Source: Seleniivibrio sp. (GTDB lineage: Bacteria; Chrysiogenota; Deferribacteres; Deferribacterales; Geovibrionaceae). From it: 64,000 bases of DNA. Both the position numbers and the translations under genes were made by a program. The stretch is from assembly GCF_021209385.1 (NCBI RefSeq), contig NZ_JAJOIL010000027.1, forward strand, positions 19,959-83,958, given 5' to 3'. The notes beneath the pieces were generated by a model, which worked only from the letters and a program-made list of their open reading frames with translations, ran no database searches and had not been told where the DNA came from. This document shows positions 35,337 through 43,995 of the stretch, piece after piece; position 1 is the first letter of the stretch; each line of letters begins with the position of its first letter.

Positions 35337-36508
35337 AAAGAGACTTTCTGGAGGTTCTCGTTGAGATCTCCGAAAAAATGAACAGTATGTTCGAGCTGCA
35401 TAACCTCCTTCCGGCTATCATAAACATAGCTAAGGAATATCTTGGGGTTGAGCGTATCTCTCTGATGCTCATCGAGGATGAGTATCTGAAGATGTATGCC
35501 CATGCAGGTTTTGAGGTTGATCATTCCAGCGTTCACATCCGGCTTGGTGACGGAATAGCGGGAAAGGTCGCCAAAACAGGTATTGAGGTAATGTCGAACA
35601 AAACTGAAACAGACAACGACGTTCTGGGTTACCAGACCTCTTCTTTTATGTCTGTTCCTCTGAAAAAAGGTGACAAAGTTCTTGGGGTTTTAAACCTTAC
35701 GGACAAGGAAGATGATTTTTTCACTGAGGACGATGTGAAAATCGCACGTTTTATAGCTTCCCAGTGCGCACTGGGTGTTGACAGATTTAATATGTACAGC
35801 GACATGCGCAAAAGTGAAAACCTCAGGGTGATAGGGATGCTTAACTCATCCATTGCCCACGACATAAAGAACCTGCTGAACATTGTTCAGTCTTATCTGG
35901 AGCTTATGGCGCAGGAAAAAGATATAAAACCTGAAATGCAGGAATATATCGACGCCATCCACTCAGAGGTTAAGCGCATCCACGGGCTTACGCTGGATAT
36001 TCTGGATTTTTCCAGACAGAGGGTCTCTATTGCTATTGAGACTTTCAGAATATCCGAACTTTTTGATGAAATCAGAAAACATGCCAATATAATGACCAGA
36101 GATACGGCAATCTGTGTAGATGTTGAGGTTTTGGACGATATTATTATGAAGGTGGACAGAGGCAAGATATTCAGAGTAATTTTCAATCTTGTTTCAAATG
36201 CCATCGACGCGCTTCCTGCAAAAGGCATAGTAAAACTGACCGCCCAGAAGGAAGGAGACCTTTGTGTCATAAAGATCCGTGACACAGGTGCTGGGATAAG
36301 CAGCGATAACCGGAACAAGCTGTTTCAGCCTTTTTTTACTTCGGGTAAAGCGAAAGGAACAGGACTGGGGTTGGCCATCGTAAAGATGATTGTGGAAGCT
36401 CACTGCGGTACGATCGATGTAGATTCGGATGAAGGGGTTTACACCGAATTTACCGTGAGGATACCATTTAATTATGAATCTTTTAAGGAATTACACAGGC
36501 AGGGATGA
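35333..36508 (+). CDS. GAF-domain sensor histidine kinase
   Basis: A soluble kinase with a GAF domain (about 10-150) and a HisKA/HATPase core: phospho-His in LNSSIAHDIKNLLNIVQ, N-box NLVSNAIDALP, G1 IRDTGAGIS, G2 GKAKGTGLGLAIVKMI. No transmembrane segment. From ATG 35378 it has 376 residues (His161), but the frame upstream reads LKRDFLEVLVEISEKMNSMF, the usual lead-in of GAF kinases, and contains no ATG, GTG or TTG. CTG 35333 has GAGGT 7 nt upstream inside the mqnC end and is my preferred, though unusual, start. The 3' end overlaps the FapA-like gene by 35 nt. The partner regulator is unknown. Confidence 0.85.
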   Translation: MKRDFLEVLVEISEKMNSMFELHNLLPAIINIAKEYLGVERISLMLIEDEYLKMYAHAGFEVDHSSVHIRLGDGIAGKVAKTGIEVMSNKTETDNDVLGYQTSSFMSVPLKKGDKVLGVLNLTDKEDDFFTEDDVKIARFIASQCALGVDRFNMYSDMRKSENLRVIGMLNSSIAHDIKNLLNIVQSYLELMAQEKDIKPEMQEYIDAIHSEVKRIHGLTLDILDFSRQRVSIAIETFRISELFDEIRKHANIMTRDTAICVDVEVLDDIIMKVDRGKIFRVIFNLVSNAIDALPAKGIVKLTAQKEGDLCVIKIRDTGAGISSDNRNKLFQPFFTSGKAKGTGLGLAIVKMIVEAHCGTIDVDSDEGVYTEFTVRIPFNYESFKELHRQG

Positions 36509-38015
36509 AAAAAGCCTCATAGTTCTCATGTCGGACAGATATGATCTTGAAGGCGCTGATTTTATTACTTCGCGGGACGAACAGGGCAGGATAATCATCA
36601 AGGTTGTCTGCGATAAGGTTGCGCCTCCTGTCACTGAGGTAAAGGTGACAGCAGATGGTTTGCGTGCTTATCTTGACGTTTACCCCGGGGTAAACACCGG
36701 AAGTGTTGTAACAGCAGACGATATAATGGTTTTGTTACAACACGAAAGAATTACGGTGAATATCAACCGCGAGGCAATAAATAATGTCGTGCGTCTTGCC
36801 TCAGATGGCGGGATATCTGAAAAAGTTCTGATTGCGGAAGGTGTTGAGCCAATTGCAGGAAAAAACTCTCAGGTAGTTCTCAATTTTGAACCTGTCAATA
36901 ACGCTCCGAAAGTATTGAATAACGGAAGGGTGGACTATCGCAATGTTGACAACATCAGAGTTGTTAACGAAGGCGACCTGCTGCTCACCAAAAAACCGGC
37001 CACTGCCGGAGTCAGGGGACTGACCGTCCGTAACGAAGAGATTCAGGCGGAACCTGGCACAGATACTGAAATATACACCGGCGAGGGCGTGCGCTCCGAA
37101 AAGGACAACACAGAGTTTTATGCATTAACTGACGGATGCGTTACCTTTGTGCGCAATACGCTGGAGGTAAGTCCTGTGTACACTGTCCGCGGAAACGTGG
37201 ATTACAGCACCGGCAACATAGTCTTTAACGGCAACGTTTATGTAAAAAATGATGTTCTTTCAAACTTTACGGTTAAAGCTGAAAAGGATATCTTTATTGA
37301 AGGCGTCTGTCAGGACGCCATAATAGAGAGCGGCGGCAACGTAGTTATAAAGCTTGGTGTGCGCGGCGATGGAAAAGGGATGATATCCGCCAAAGGCGAT
37401 GTTTTCATCGGATATGCCGAGAATACGCTGATAGAGGCTCGCGGAAATATAGAAGTATTGAAGTATGCATTCAACTCCCGACTGAGAGCGGGCGGAAAGA
37501 TATCTGCGATCAAAGATCCCGGCATAATTGCAGGCGGGGAAGTCACCGCTTTTGAAGAGATCCAGCTTCTTCAGGCGGGAACTGCCGGAAACTCGAGGTT
37601 CACCATAAGCGTGGGTACAAAATTTTATTTTGAAAAAGAACTCGAGGAGCTTAAATTAAACAAAGACAAGTTCGTTGACAACAAGGCAAAGATAGATGAA
37701 TTTCTTGGAAGCGTTAACCTCAGAAAAAAAGAGGTGCTGGAGAACCCGAAGGTTCGCCAGCTTATTGCTCTCAGAAAGCAGCTTGACGGAAAGATAGCCA
37801 TTGTTGATGCAGCCATGCAAAAGCTCATCAGAGAGGCGCATCACCCAAGACCCAAATTAAAAGTGCGTGGTGAACTTTACGGCGGCATAGACGTTCAGGT
37901 ATACAGGGAAAGAGTATCAATCAGGGAGAACCAGAAGAACATGGTCTATTTCTTCGACGATAAATATCAGAGAATACAGGCGATTTCACTGGAAGACAAA
38001 GAATGGGATGAATGA
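36474..38015 (+). CDS. FapA family (DUF342) protein
   Basis: The 513-residue protein has a central DUF342 right-handed beta-helix region (about 170-390) built of short Gly-rich turns such as GNIVFNGNVYVKNDVLSNF, GVCQDAIIESGGNVVIKLG and GDVFIGYAENTLIEARGNIE. A C-terminal coiled coil (about 385-450, with LKLNKDKFVDNKAKIDEFLG) and a beta-rich tail follow. FapA/DUF342 proteins are polymer-forming and have been linked to sporulation polarity and to polar or flagellar functions in several bacteria. It starts within the kinase gene and overlaps uvrA by 8 nt. The N-terminal 100 residues are the FapA-N type region (VTEVKVTADGLRAYLDVYP). Confidence 0.85.
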   Translation: MNLLRNYTGRDEKSLIVLMSDRYDLEGADFITSRDEQGRIIIKVVCDKVAPPVTEVKVTADGLRAYLDVYPGVNTGSVVTADDIMVLLQHERITVNINREAINNVVRLASDGGISEKVLIAEGVEPIAGKNSQVVLNFEPVNNAPKVLNNGRVDYRNVDNIRVVNEGDLLLTKKPATAGVRGLTVRNEEIQAEPGTDTEIYTGEGVRSEKDNTEFYALTDGCVTFVRNTLEVSPVYTVRGNVDYSTGNIVFNGNVYVKNDVLSNFTVKAEKDIFIEGVCQDAIIESGGNVVIKLGVRGDGKGMISAKGDVFIGYAENTLIEARGNIEVLKYAFNSRLRAGGKISAIKDPGIIAGGEVTAFEEIQLLQAGTAGNSRFTISVGTKFYFEKELEELKLNKDKFVDNKAKIDEFLGSVNLRKKEVLENPKVRQLIALRKQLDGKIAIVDAAMQKLIREAHHPRPKLKVRGELYGGIDVQVYRERVSIRENQKNMVYFFDDKYQRIQAISLEDKEWDE

Positions 38016-40812
38016 TCATATAATTATTAAAGGGGCAAGGCAGCATAATCTAAAGAATATCAATCTGAATATTCCAAAAAACAGGCTGGTGGTCATAACG
38101 GGAGTTTCCGGTTCAGGAAAGTCCACTCTCGCCTTTGACACTCTATACGCAGAGGGTCAGAGACGTTATGTGGAGTCTCTTTCGGCTTATGCACGTCAGT
38201 TCCTTGAGCTTATGGAAAAACCGGATGTGGATTCGATAGATTACCTTTCGCCTGCCATCAGCATCGAACAGAAGTCAATCAGCCGCAACCCGCGTTCAAC
38301 CGTGGGAACCATCACGGAAATATACGATTATATGCGTCTGCTCTGGGCAAGAGCCGGAAAGGTATACTGCTACAGCTGCGGGCGTGAAGTGGCGAGCTAT
38401 TCCGTTCAGCAGATAGTGGACAGGATAATGTCGCTGGGAGAGGACGCAAAGGCGGAACTTCTGGCTCCTGTCATTCGCGGTAAAAAGGGCGAATATAAGA
38501 AACTTTTTGAAAAACTGCTGAAAGACGGCTACGTTCGCGCATACGTTGACGGAGAGGTCAAAAGGCTGGAAGAGCCTATCGAACTGGACAAGAACGTCAA
38601 GCACAGCATCTCCGTCGTTATCGACAGACTTAAGATAAAAGAGGGCATAAAGCGCAGGCTGACGGATTCCGTTGAAACGGCGCTCCGCCTTGGCGAAGGA
38701 CTCTGTGAGGTCGCTACCGACGACGGTGTGAACCTCTATTCACAGAATTTCACCTGCCCCGACTGCGACATCAGCATAGAAGAAGTTGAACCCAGAAGTT
38801 TTTCGTTCAACAACCCGTTCGGCGCCTGTCCGGAGTGCGAAGGTCTCGGCGAAATGCAGGTGTTCGATATCGACGCCATAGTTCCCGATCCCAAACTCAG
38901 TGTTCGCGAAGGCGCGCTGAAACCATGGGAGCAGTTCGATAATTTCCACTATTACAATACACTTGTCGCTCTTTCCGAACAGTTCGGAATAGACATGAAC
39001 AAGCCTTTCGGCACACTTGACAAGAAACATCAGGATATCCTGCTTAACGGTATGGATGAACCCGTTAAGCTGTACACTTTCAAGGGAGAAAAAAAGATTC
39101 CCTATGAAAAAAAGTTTACGGGTGTTTGCGGCTATCTTAAAGAAAAACTTTATACTGGCACCGTTACTGACAAGGAGTTCGCAAAGCGCTTCATGTCGGC
39201 ACAGGACTGCCCTTCCTGCCACGGAAGCAGGCTAAAAAAGACCAGCCTTGCGGTGCGCGTCGGCGGCAGGAACATTGCCGAAGTTTCCGCAATGAACGTT
39301 AAAGAGGCGCTGGATTTCTTTTCCGCGCTGGAGTTTGACGGCTTCATCAAAGAGGTTGCGGACAAGATAATTACGGAGATAAAACGCAGGCTTGCGTTCC
39401 TTAACGACGTCGGTCTGAACTATATAACAATAGAGCGTAAATCAGCCACACTGTCAGGCGGTGAGGCACAGCGTATCAGGCTGGCAACACAGATAGGTTC
39501 AGGGCTTACCGGCGTGCTTTACGTCCTTGATGAACCGAGCATCGGTCTGCACCAGCGCGACAACGATATGCTCATCGAAACGCTTAAAAACCTCCGGGAC
39601 ATCGGCAACTCGGTAATAGTTGTGGAACATGATGAAGACACCATAAATGCCTGCGACTTCATAATAGATATGGGACCTGGAGCAGGCAGAAAGGGCGGAG
39701 AAGTTGTCTTTACCGGACATCCCGAACTGCTGAAACACAGCGAAACGTCGTTGACGGGAATGTATATGTCCGGTCGCAAAGTGATAGAGGTTCCGGCGGA
39801 ACGCAAGAAGCCCGACGGCAGATATATAGAGCTTAAACACGCTACTGAACACAATCTCAGAGACGTCAGCGTTAAAATTCCGCTTGGGCTTATGGTTTGC
39901 GTTACAGGAGTTTCAGGTTCAGGAAAATCAACGCTTATCATGGACACCCTGCAGGCGGCTCTGAAAAAAGGACTGCTGGGGACTAACATGAAGACCGGCG
40001 CATACGGAAGCATAACGGGCACGGAACATCTGGATAAGGTCATTGATATTGACCAGTCGCCCATCGGCAGAACCCCCAGATCGAACCCGTCAACCTATAC
40101 GAGCCTGTTTTCGGATATCCGCGAACTGTTCGCCATGACGCCGGATGCAAAGCTGCGCGGCTATAAAATAGGGCGCTTCAGCTTCAACGTTAAGTCCGGG
40201 CGCTGTGAAACCTGTCAGGGTGAGGGGTACATTAAAATAGAGATGCACTTCCTGCCGGATATGTACGTTAAATGCGACTCGTGCCACGGCGCGAGATACA
40301 ACCGCGACACCCTTGATATCAAGTACAAGGGCAAAAGTATTGCCGACGTTCTTGACATGACGGTCAATCAGGCATTTGAGTTTTTTGAAAATATTCCGAA
40401 GTTATGTAATAAGCTTTCGGTTTTAAAAGATGTCGGTTTAGGTTATATTAAACTCGGACAGCCCGCAACCACTCTCTCCGGAGGTGAGGCGCAACGGGTG
40501 AAACTCTCAAAAGAGCTGATGAAAAAGCCAACAGGCAAAACGGTTTATATCTTTGATGAACCGACCACCGGTCTGCATTTTGATGATATAAACAAGCTGA
40601 TAGGCATTTTTAAAAAGCTGACCGAGAGCGGCAACACTGTCATTATCATTGAGCATAACCTTGATGTTATAAAATGTGCCGACCACATCATCGACCTCGG
40701 ACCCGAAGGCGGGATAGGCGGGGGCGAGATCATCTTCGAGGGAACACCCGAAGACTGTGTGAAATGCAAACAGTCCTACACGGGCAAATATCTGAAGGGA
40801 AAACTTTTGTAA
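38008..40812 (+). CDS. uvrA: Excinuclease ABC subunit UvrA
   Basis: UvrA is the damage-recognition ATPase of nucleotide excision repair. The 934-residue protein has two ABC modules, with Walker A GVSGSGKSTLAFDTLYAEGQ and GVSGSGKSTLIMDTL, and signatures ATLSGGEAQRIRLATQIG and TTLSGGEAQRVKLSKEL. Zinc-finger cysteines appear in CPDCD...GACPECEGLG and in CETCQGEGY...VKCDSCHGARY. Length is near that of E. coli UvrA (940). The start ATG overlaps the FapA-like stop; no SOS box is evident because the promoter lies upstream of mqnC or within the operon. Confidence 0.98.
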   Translation: MNDHIIIKGARQHNLKNINLNIPKNRLVVITGVSGSGKSTLAFDTLYAEGQRRYVESLSAYARQFLELMEKPDVDSIDYLSPAISIEQKSISRNPRSTVGTITEIYDYMRLLWARAGKVYCYSCGREVASYSVQQIVDRIMSLGEDAKAELLAPVIRGKKGEYKKLFEKLLKDGYVRAYVDGEVKRLEEPIELDKNVKHSISVVIDRLKIKEGIKRRLTDSVETALRLGEGLCEVATDDGVNLYSQNFTCPDCDISIEEVEPRSFSFNNPFGACPECEGLGEMQVFDIDAIVPDPKLSVREGALKPWEQFDNFHYYNTLVALSEQFGIDMNKPFGTLDKKHQDILLNGMDEPVKLYTFKGEKKIPYEKKFTGVCGYLKEKLYTGTVTDKEFAKRFMSAQDCPSCHGSRLKKTSLAVRVGGRNIAEVSAMNVKEALDFFSALEFDGFIKEVADKIITEIKRRLAFLNDVGLNYITIERKSATLSGGEAQRIRLATQIGSGLTGVLYVLDEPSIGLHQRDNDMLIETLKNLRDIGNSVIVVEHDEDTINACDFIIDMGPGAGRKGGEVVFTGHPELLKHSETSLTGMYMSGRKVIEVPAERKKPDGRYIELKHATEHNLRDVSVKIPLGLMVCVTGVSGSGKSTLIMDTLQAALKKGLLGTNMKTGAYGSITGTEHLDKVIDIDQSPIGRTPRSNPSTYTSLFSDIRELFAMTPDAKLRGYKIGRFSFNVKSGRCETCQGEGYIKIEMHFLPDMYVKCDSCHGARYNRDTLDIKYKGKSIADVLDMTVNQAFEFFENIPKLCNKLSVLKDVGLGYIKLGQPATTLSGGEAQRVKLSKELMKKPTGKTVYIFDEPTTGLHFDDINKLIGIFKKLTESGNTVIIIEHNLDVIKCADHIIDLGPEGGIGGGEIIFEGTPEDCVKCKQSYTGKYLKGKLL

Positions 40813-42606
40813 ATGAAAAAACTGTTACTGGCGCTTCTTATCGTTTTGACATGCCTCACGCTTTTTGCGGACGACATCGACGAATATAACTCCGCAAAAA
40901 GAGATTTCGACTATATAGAACACTCCGACAAGGTTACTCGGCGTTCATATCTGATTGTAGCTGATAAGTTTTATAAACTTTATGCTTCCGCACCGAAGGC
41001 CGAGACGGGAGACGACTCCCTTAATTATGCAGCCCAGACCTATTACAGAAGCTATTCAAGATTCGGATACCGCGATGACCTGCTGAAGGCGCTTCGCTAC
41101 TTCAGAATTCTTTCCGGAAACTACGACACACCCCTAGCATCTAAGGCATATCTGCAATCAGCAAAAATATACGAACAGCAGAAGGATTACCCTTCATCTC
41201 AATATATGCTCCGCAAACTAATAGCCAAATTCCCCAATTCTGACGATGCTGCAGAGGCAAGAGGTAAGCTTGGCGATATAGATACTAAGTTCGCTTCAAA
41301 AACTCCTTCTGACAAGCCGAAAAAACCTGAGCTGAGACCAAAAGCTCCTGTTAAGAGCGAAACTGTCGCATATCATCCCAAAGCCGATGAGGACACTGCG
41401 GACAAAGCGCAGGTATCAAACAAACAGACCAGTTTCGGCGATATCAATACCCCGGCAAGCCTTCCCGAAGGCAGAGCTGCTGTCAAACGTATCAGATATT
41501 TCACCACACCGGACTATACCCGTGTGGTTATGGATCTTTCGGGCAAGATAGAGTTCGACAAGCACTGGCTTAAGGCGGATCCTTCCATACAGAAACCGCC
41601 GCGGCTTTTCATAGACCTCAACAACGTTGTTGTCTCTCCCGAAATACCGCAGGATATAGAGATAAAAGACGGTCTTCTGCGTTCACTCCGCTGGGCGTAT
41701 AACAGGCCGGGCGTGGCGCGGGTAGTTTTGGACAGCGACAACGTTCAGGATTTCACGGTTTTCGCAATGCCCGACCCAGACAGACTTGTTATAGATGTCA
41801 GCAACACGGCAGGAAGCCCGAAAGGACAGCCGGAACCCAAAGCACCTGTTAAAACCGAGGTTGCATCAGCGTCTCCTGTTCCTTCAATTAAAGGCACAGG
41901 CAGTTCAGCAACGCTGGCAAGTGTGTTCGGACTTAAGATAAAAAGCATCGTTATCGACCCAGGACACGGCGGAAAAGACCCGGGCGCAAGCTATTATGGT
42001 GTTAAAGAGAAAGATATCGTTCTTGACATCGGGAAAGAGCTTTATGCTCTTATTAAAGAATCATATCCTAATATTGACGTATACATGACAAGAAATACGG
42101 ACGTATTCATACCCCTTGAAGAGAGAACCGCCTTTGCCAACAGGAAAAAGGCAGACCTGTTCGTTTCAGTTCACATCAACGCCGCGCCTAACAAAAGCGC
42201 ACGCGGGGTTGAAACCTACGTTCTGAACGTTACCAACGACAAGCGCGCTCTTGCCGTTGCGGCTCTGGAAAACCAGACGACGCAAAAATCCATGTCAGAC
42301 CTTCAGGGTATCCTGAAAGACCTGATGATGAACTCAAAACTGGAAGAATCCCTCCAGCTTGCGTCCTACGTTCAGAAGAACCTTCACACCGGTCTATATA
42401 CCGACAGCCGATACAATCTCGGTGTTAAGCAGGCTCCGTTCTATGTCCTTGTCGGTGCGATGATGCCCTCGATACTTGTCGAGTGCGGATTTGTGTCGAA
42501 TCAGGATGAGGCTGACAATCTCACCAAAGACAGCTATAGAAAAGAGATCGCAAAGGGTATATTCCAGGGCGTGACATCTTACATTAAACAGTTTAACGGT
42601 AATTAA
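40813..42606 (+). CDS. amiC: N-acetylmuramoyl-L-alanine amidase with AMIN domain (AmiC-type)
   Basis: The 597-residue periplasmic protein begins with a signal peptide (MKKLLLALLIVLTCLTLFA). A helical TPR/YbgF-like region follows (about 25-160; SKAYLQSAKIYEQQKDYPSS), a Lys/Pro-rich linker, an AMIN domain (about 215-335; VKRIRYFTTPDYTRVVMDLS), a second linker, and a C-terminal Amidase_3 domain. Zinc and catalytic residues are visible in VIDPGHGGKDPGA, KEKDIVLDIGKEL, VSVHINAA and ILVECGF. It cleaves septal peptidoglycan. The N-terminal TPR-like addition is not in E. coli AmiC. The ATG follows the uvrA stop with no gap (TAAATG). Confidence 0.93.
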   Translation: MKKLLLALLIVLTCLTLFADDIDEYNSAKRDFDYIEHSDKVTRRSYLIVADKFYKLYASAPKAETGDDSLNYAAQTYYRSYSRFGYRDDLLKALRYFRILSGNYDTPLASKAYLQSAKIYEQQKDYPSSQYMLRKLIAKFPNSDDAAEARGKLGDIDTKFASKTPSDKPKKPELRPKAPVKSETVAYHPKADEDTADKAQVSNKQTSFGDINTPASLPEGRAAVKRIRYFTTPDYTRVVMDLSGKIEFDKHWLKADPSIQKPPRLFIDLNNVVVSPEIPQDIEIKDGLLRSLRWAYNRPGVARVVLDSDNVQDFTVFAMPDPDRLVIDVSNTAGSPKGQPEPKAPVKTEVASASPVPSIKGTGSSATLASVFGLKIKSIVIDPGHGGKDPGASYYGVKEKDIVLDIGKELYALIKESYPNIDVYMTRNTDVFIPLEERTAFANRKKADLFVSVHINAAPNKSARGVETYVLNVTNDKRALAVAALENQTTQKSMSDLQGILKDLMMNSKLEESLQLASYVQKNLHTGLYTDSRYNLGVKQAPFYVLVGAMMPSILVECGFVSNQDEADNLTKDSYRKEIAKGIFQGVTSYIKQFNGN

Positions 42607-42633
42607 AGACTACTTTTTTTAATCGGAGACGCT

Positions 42634-43992
42634 ATGAATCTTATGGTGCTTATCCTTGCGGCGGGCAAAGGGACACGCATGAAGTCCGACATGCCGAAAG
42701 TGCTTTTCAAAGCGGCAGGCAGACCTATGGTGGATTACGTTGTAGATGCGGCATCAGAGCTTGGTGCCGGACGTATCAACGTCGTTATAGGCAACGGCGC
42801 GGAACTTGTTCAGAAACATCTGGCAGGAAAGGCTGAATTTTCCGTGCAGACGCAGCAGCGCGGCACAGGCGACGCAGTTATGGCGGCTGCTGACAGCATA
42901 AACGGTTTTGACGGAAAGGTTCTGATACTTTGCGGGGACATGCCCCTTGTTAAATCAGAAACCCTCAAAAGTTTCATTGAAGAGGCTGAAAAACATCCGG
43001 TGGCGTTCATGTCCGTAAAGGTGAAGAATCCTTTCGGTTACGGCAGGGTGATTCGCGGCGTAGACGGTTCCGTTATCAAAATTGTAGAGGAAAAGGACGC
43101 GACAGAGGATGAAAAACGCGAAGACGAAATAAATACGGGAATTTACTTGTGCGACAGCAAAGAGCTTATGACGCGGTTAGCCGAAGTCGACTGCAACAAC
43201 GCACAGGGCGAGTATTACCTGACAGATATAGTGAAAAAAGGCGCATATGCGCATCTTTGTAAAGACGAAACCGAGTTTCTTGGGGTCAATAACCGCGTTC
43301 AGCTTGCGGAAGCATCCCGTGTCCTTTGGGACAGGGTAGCTGAAAAGCACATGATGAACGGTGTTTCCATACTCGATCCAAAGAACTTTTACTGCGACTG
43401 CACTGTCGAAATAGATAACGATGTAACGATCTATCCCAACGTTTTCCTTGAGGGTGACACGACGATAGGCAAGGGCAGCATAGTTTATTCAGGTTCAAGG
43501 ATAAAGGACAGCATCATAGCTGAAAACTGCGAGATAAAAGAGAACTGCCTCATAACCGAAAGCCACGTCGGGGCGGAAAGCCATATCGGTCCCATGGCTC
43601 ATCTGCGCCCGGGAAGCGTGCTTGATGGAGAAAATAAGGTAGGTAACTTTGTTGAGCTTAAAAAAGCAAAAATGGGCATAGGTTCCAAGTCCAGCCACCT
43701 TACATACCTCGGCGATGCCGAGATAGGCAAAGACGTGAATATCGGCTGCGGAACCATTACATGCAATTATGACGGATACAGCAAATATAAGACGATAATT
43801 GAGGACGGAGTGTTCGTGGGCAGTGACGTTCAGCTTGTGGCACCTGTAAAGGTTGGCAAGGGCGCGCTCATAGCTGCCGGCTCCACTATAACAAAGGACG
43901 TTCCTGCAGATGCGCTGGGTATTACCCGCGCGAAACAGCAGAACATGGAGGGCTGGGTCTCTTCATGGAAAAAGAAAAAAGGGGTTGAATGA
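42634..43992 (+). CDS. glmU: Bifunctional N-acetylglucosamine-1-phosphate uridyltransferase / glucosamine-1-phosphate acetyltransferase
   Basis: GlmU makes UDP-GlcNAc for peptidoglycan and LPS. The 452-residue protein has the N-terminal pyrophosphorylase domain (LILAAGKGTRMKSDMPKVL; GTGDAVMAA; LCGDMPLV; EINTGIYLCD) and a C-terminal left-handed beta-helix acetyltransferase (hexapeptide repeats from about 255; RPGSVLDGENKVGNFVELKK; GCGTITCNYDG with the UDP-GlcNAc/acetyl-CoA site). Good start with CGGAG 6 nt upstream. It lies just before glmS, the enzyme two steps earlier in the same pathway. Confidence 0.98.
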   Translation: MNLMVLILAAGKGTRMKSDMPKVLFKAAGRPMVDYVVDAASELGAGRINVVIGNGAELVQKHLAGKAEFSVQTQQRGTGDAVMAAADSINGFDGKVLILCGDMPLVKSETLKSFIEEAEKHPVAFMSVKVKNPFGYGRVIRGVDGSVIKIVEEKDATEDEKREDEINTGIYLCDSKELMTRLAEVDCNNAQGEYYLTDIVKKGAYAHLCKDETEFLGVNNRVQLAEASRVLWDRVAEKHMMNGVSILDPKNFYCDCTVEIDNDVTIYPNVFLEGDTTIGKGSIVYSGSRIKDSIIAENCEIKENCLITESHVGAESHIGPMAHLRPGSVLDGENKVGNFVELKKAKMGIGSKSSHLTYLGDAEIGKDVNIGCGTITCNYDGYSKYKTIIEDGVFVGSDVQLVAPVKVGKGALIAAGSTITKDVPADALGITRAKQQNMEGWVSSWKKKKGVE

Positions 43993-43995
43993 TAT

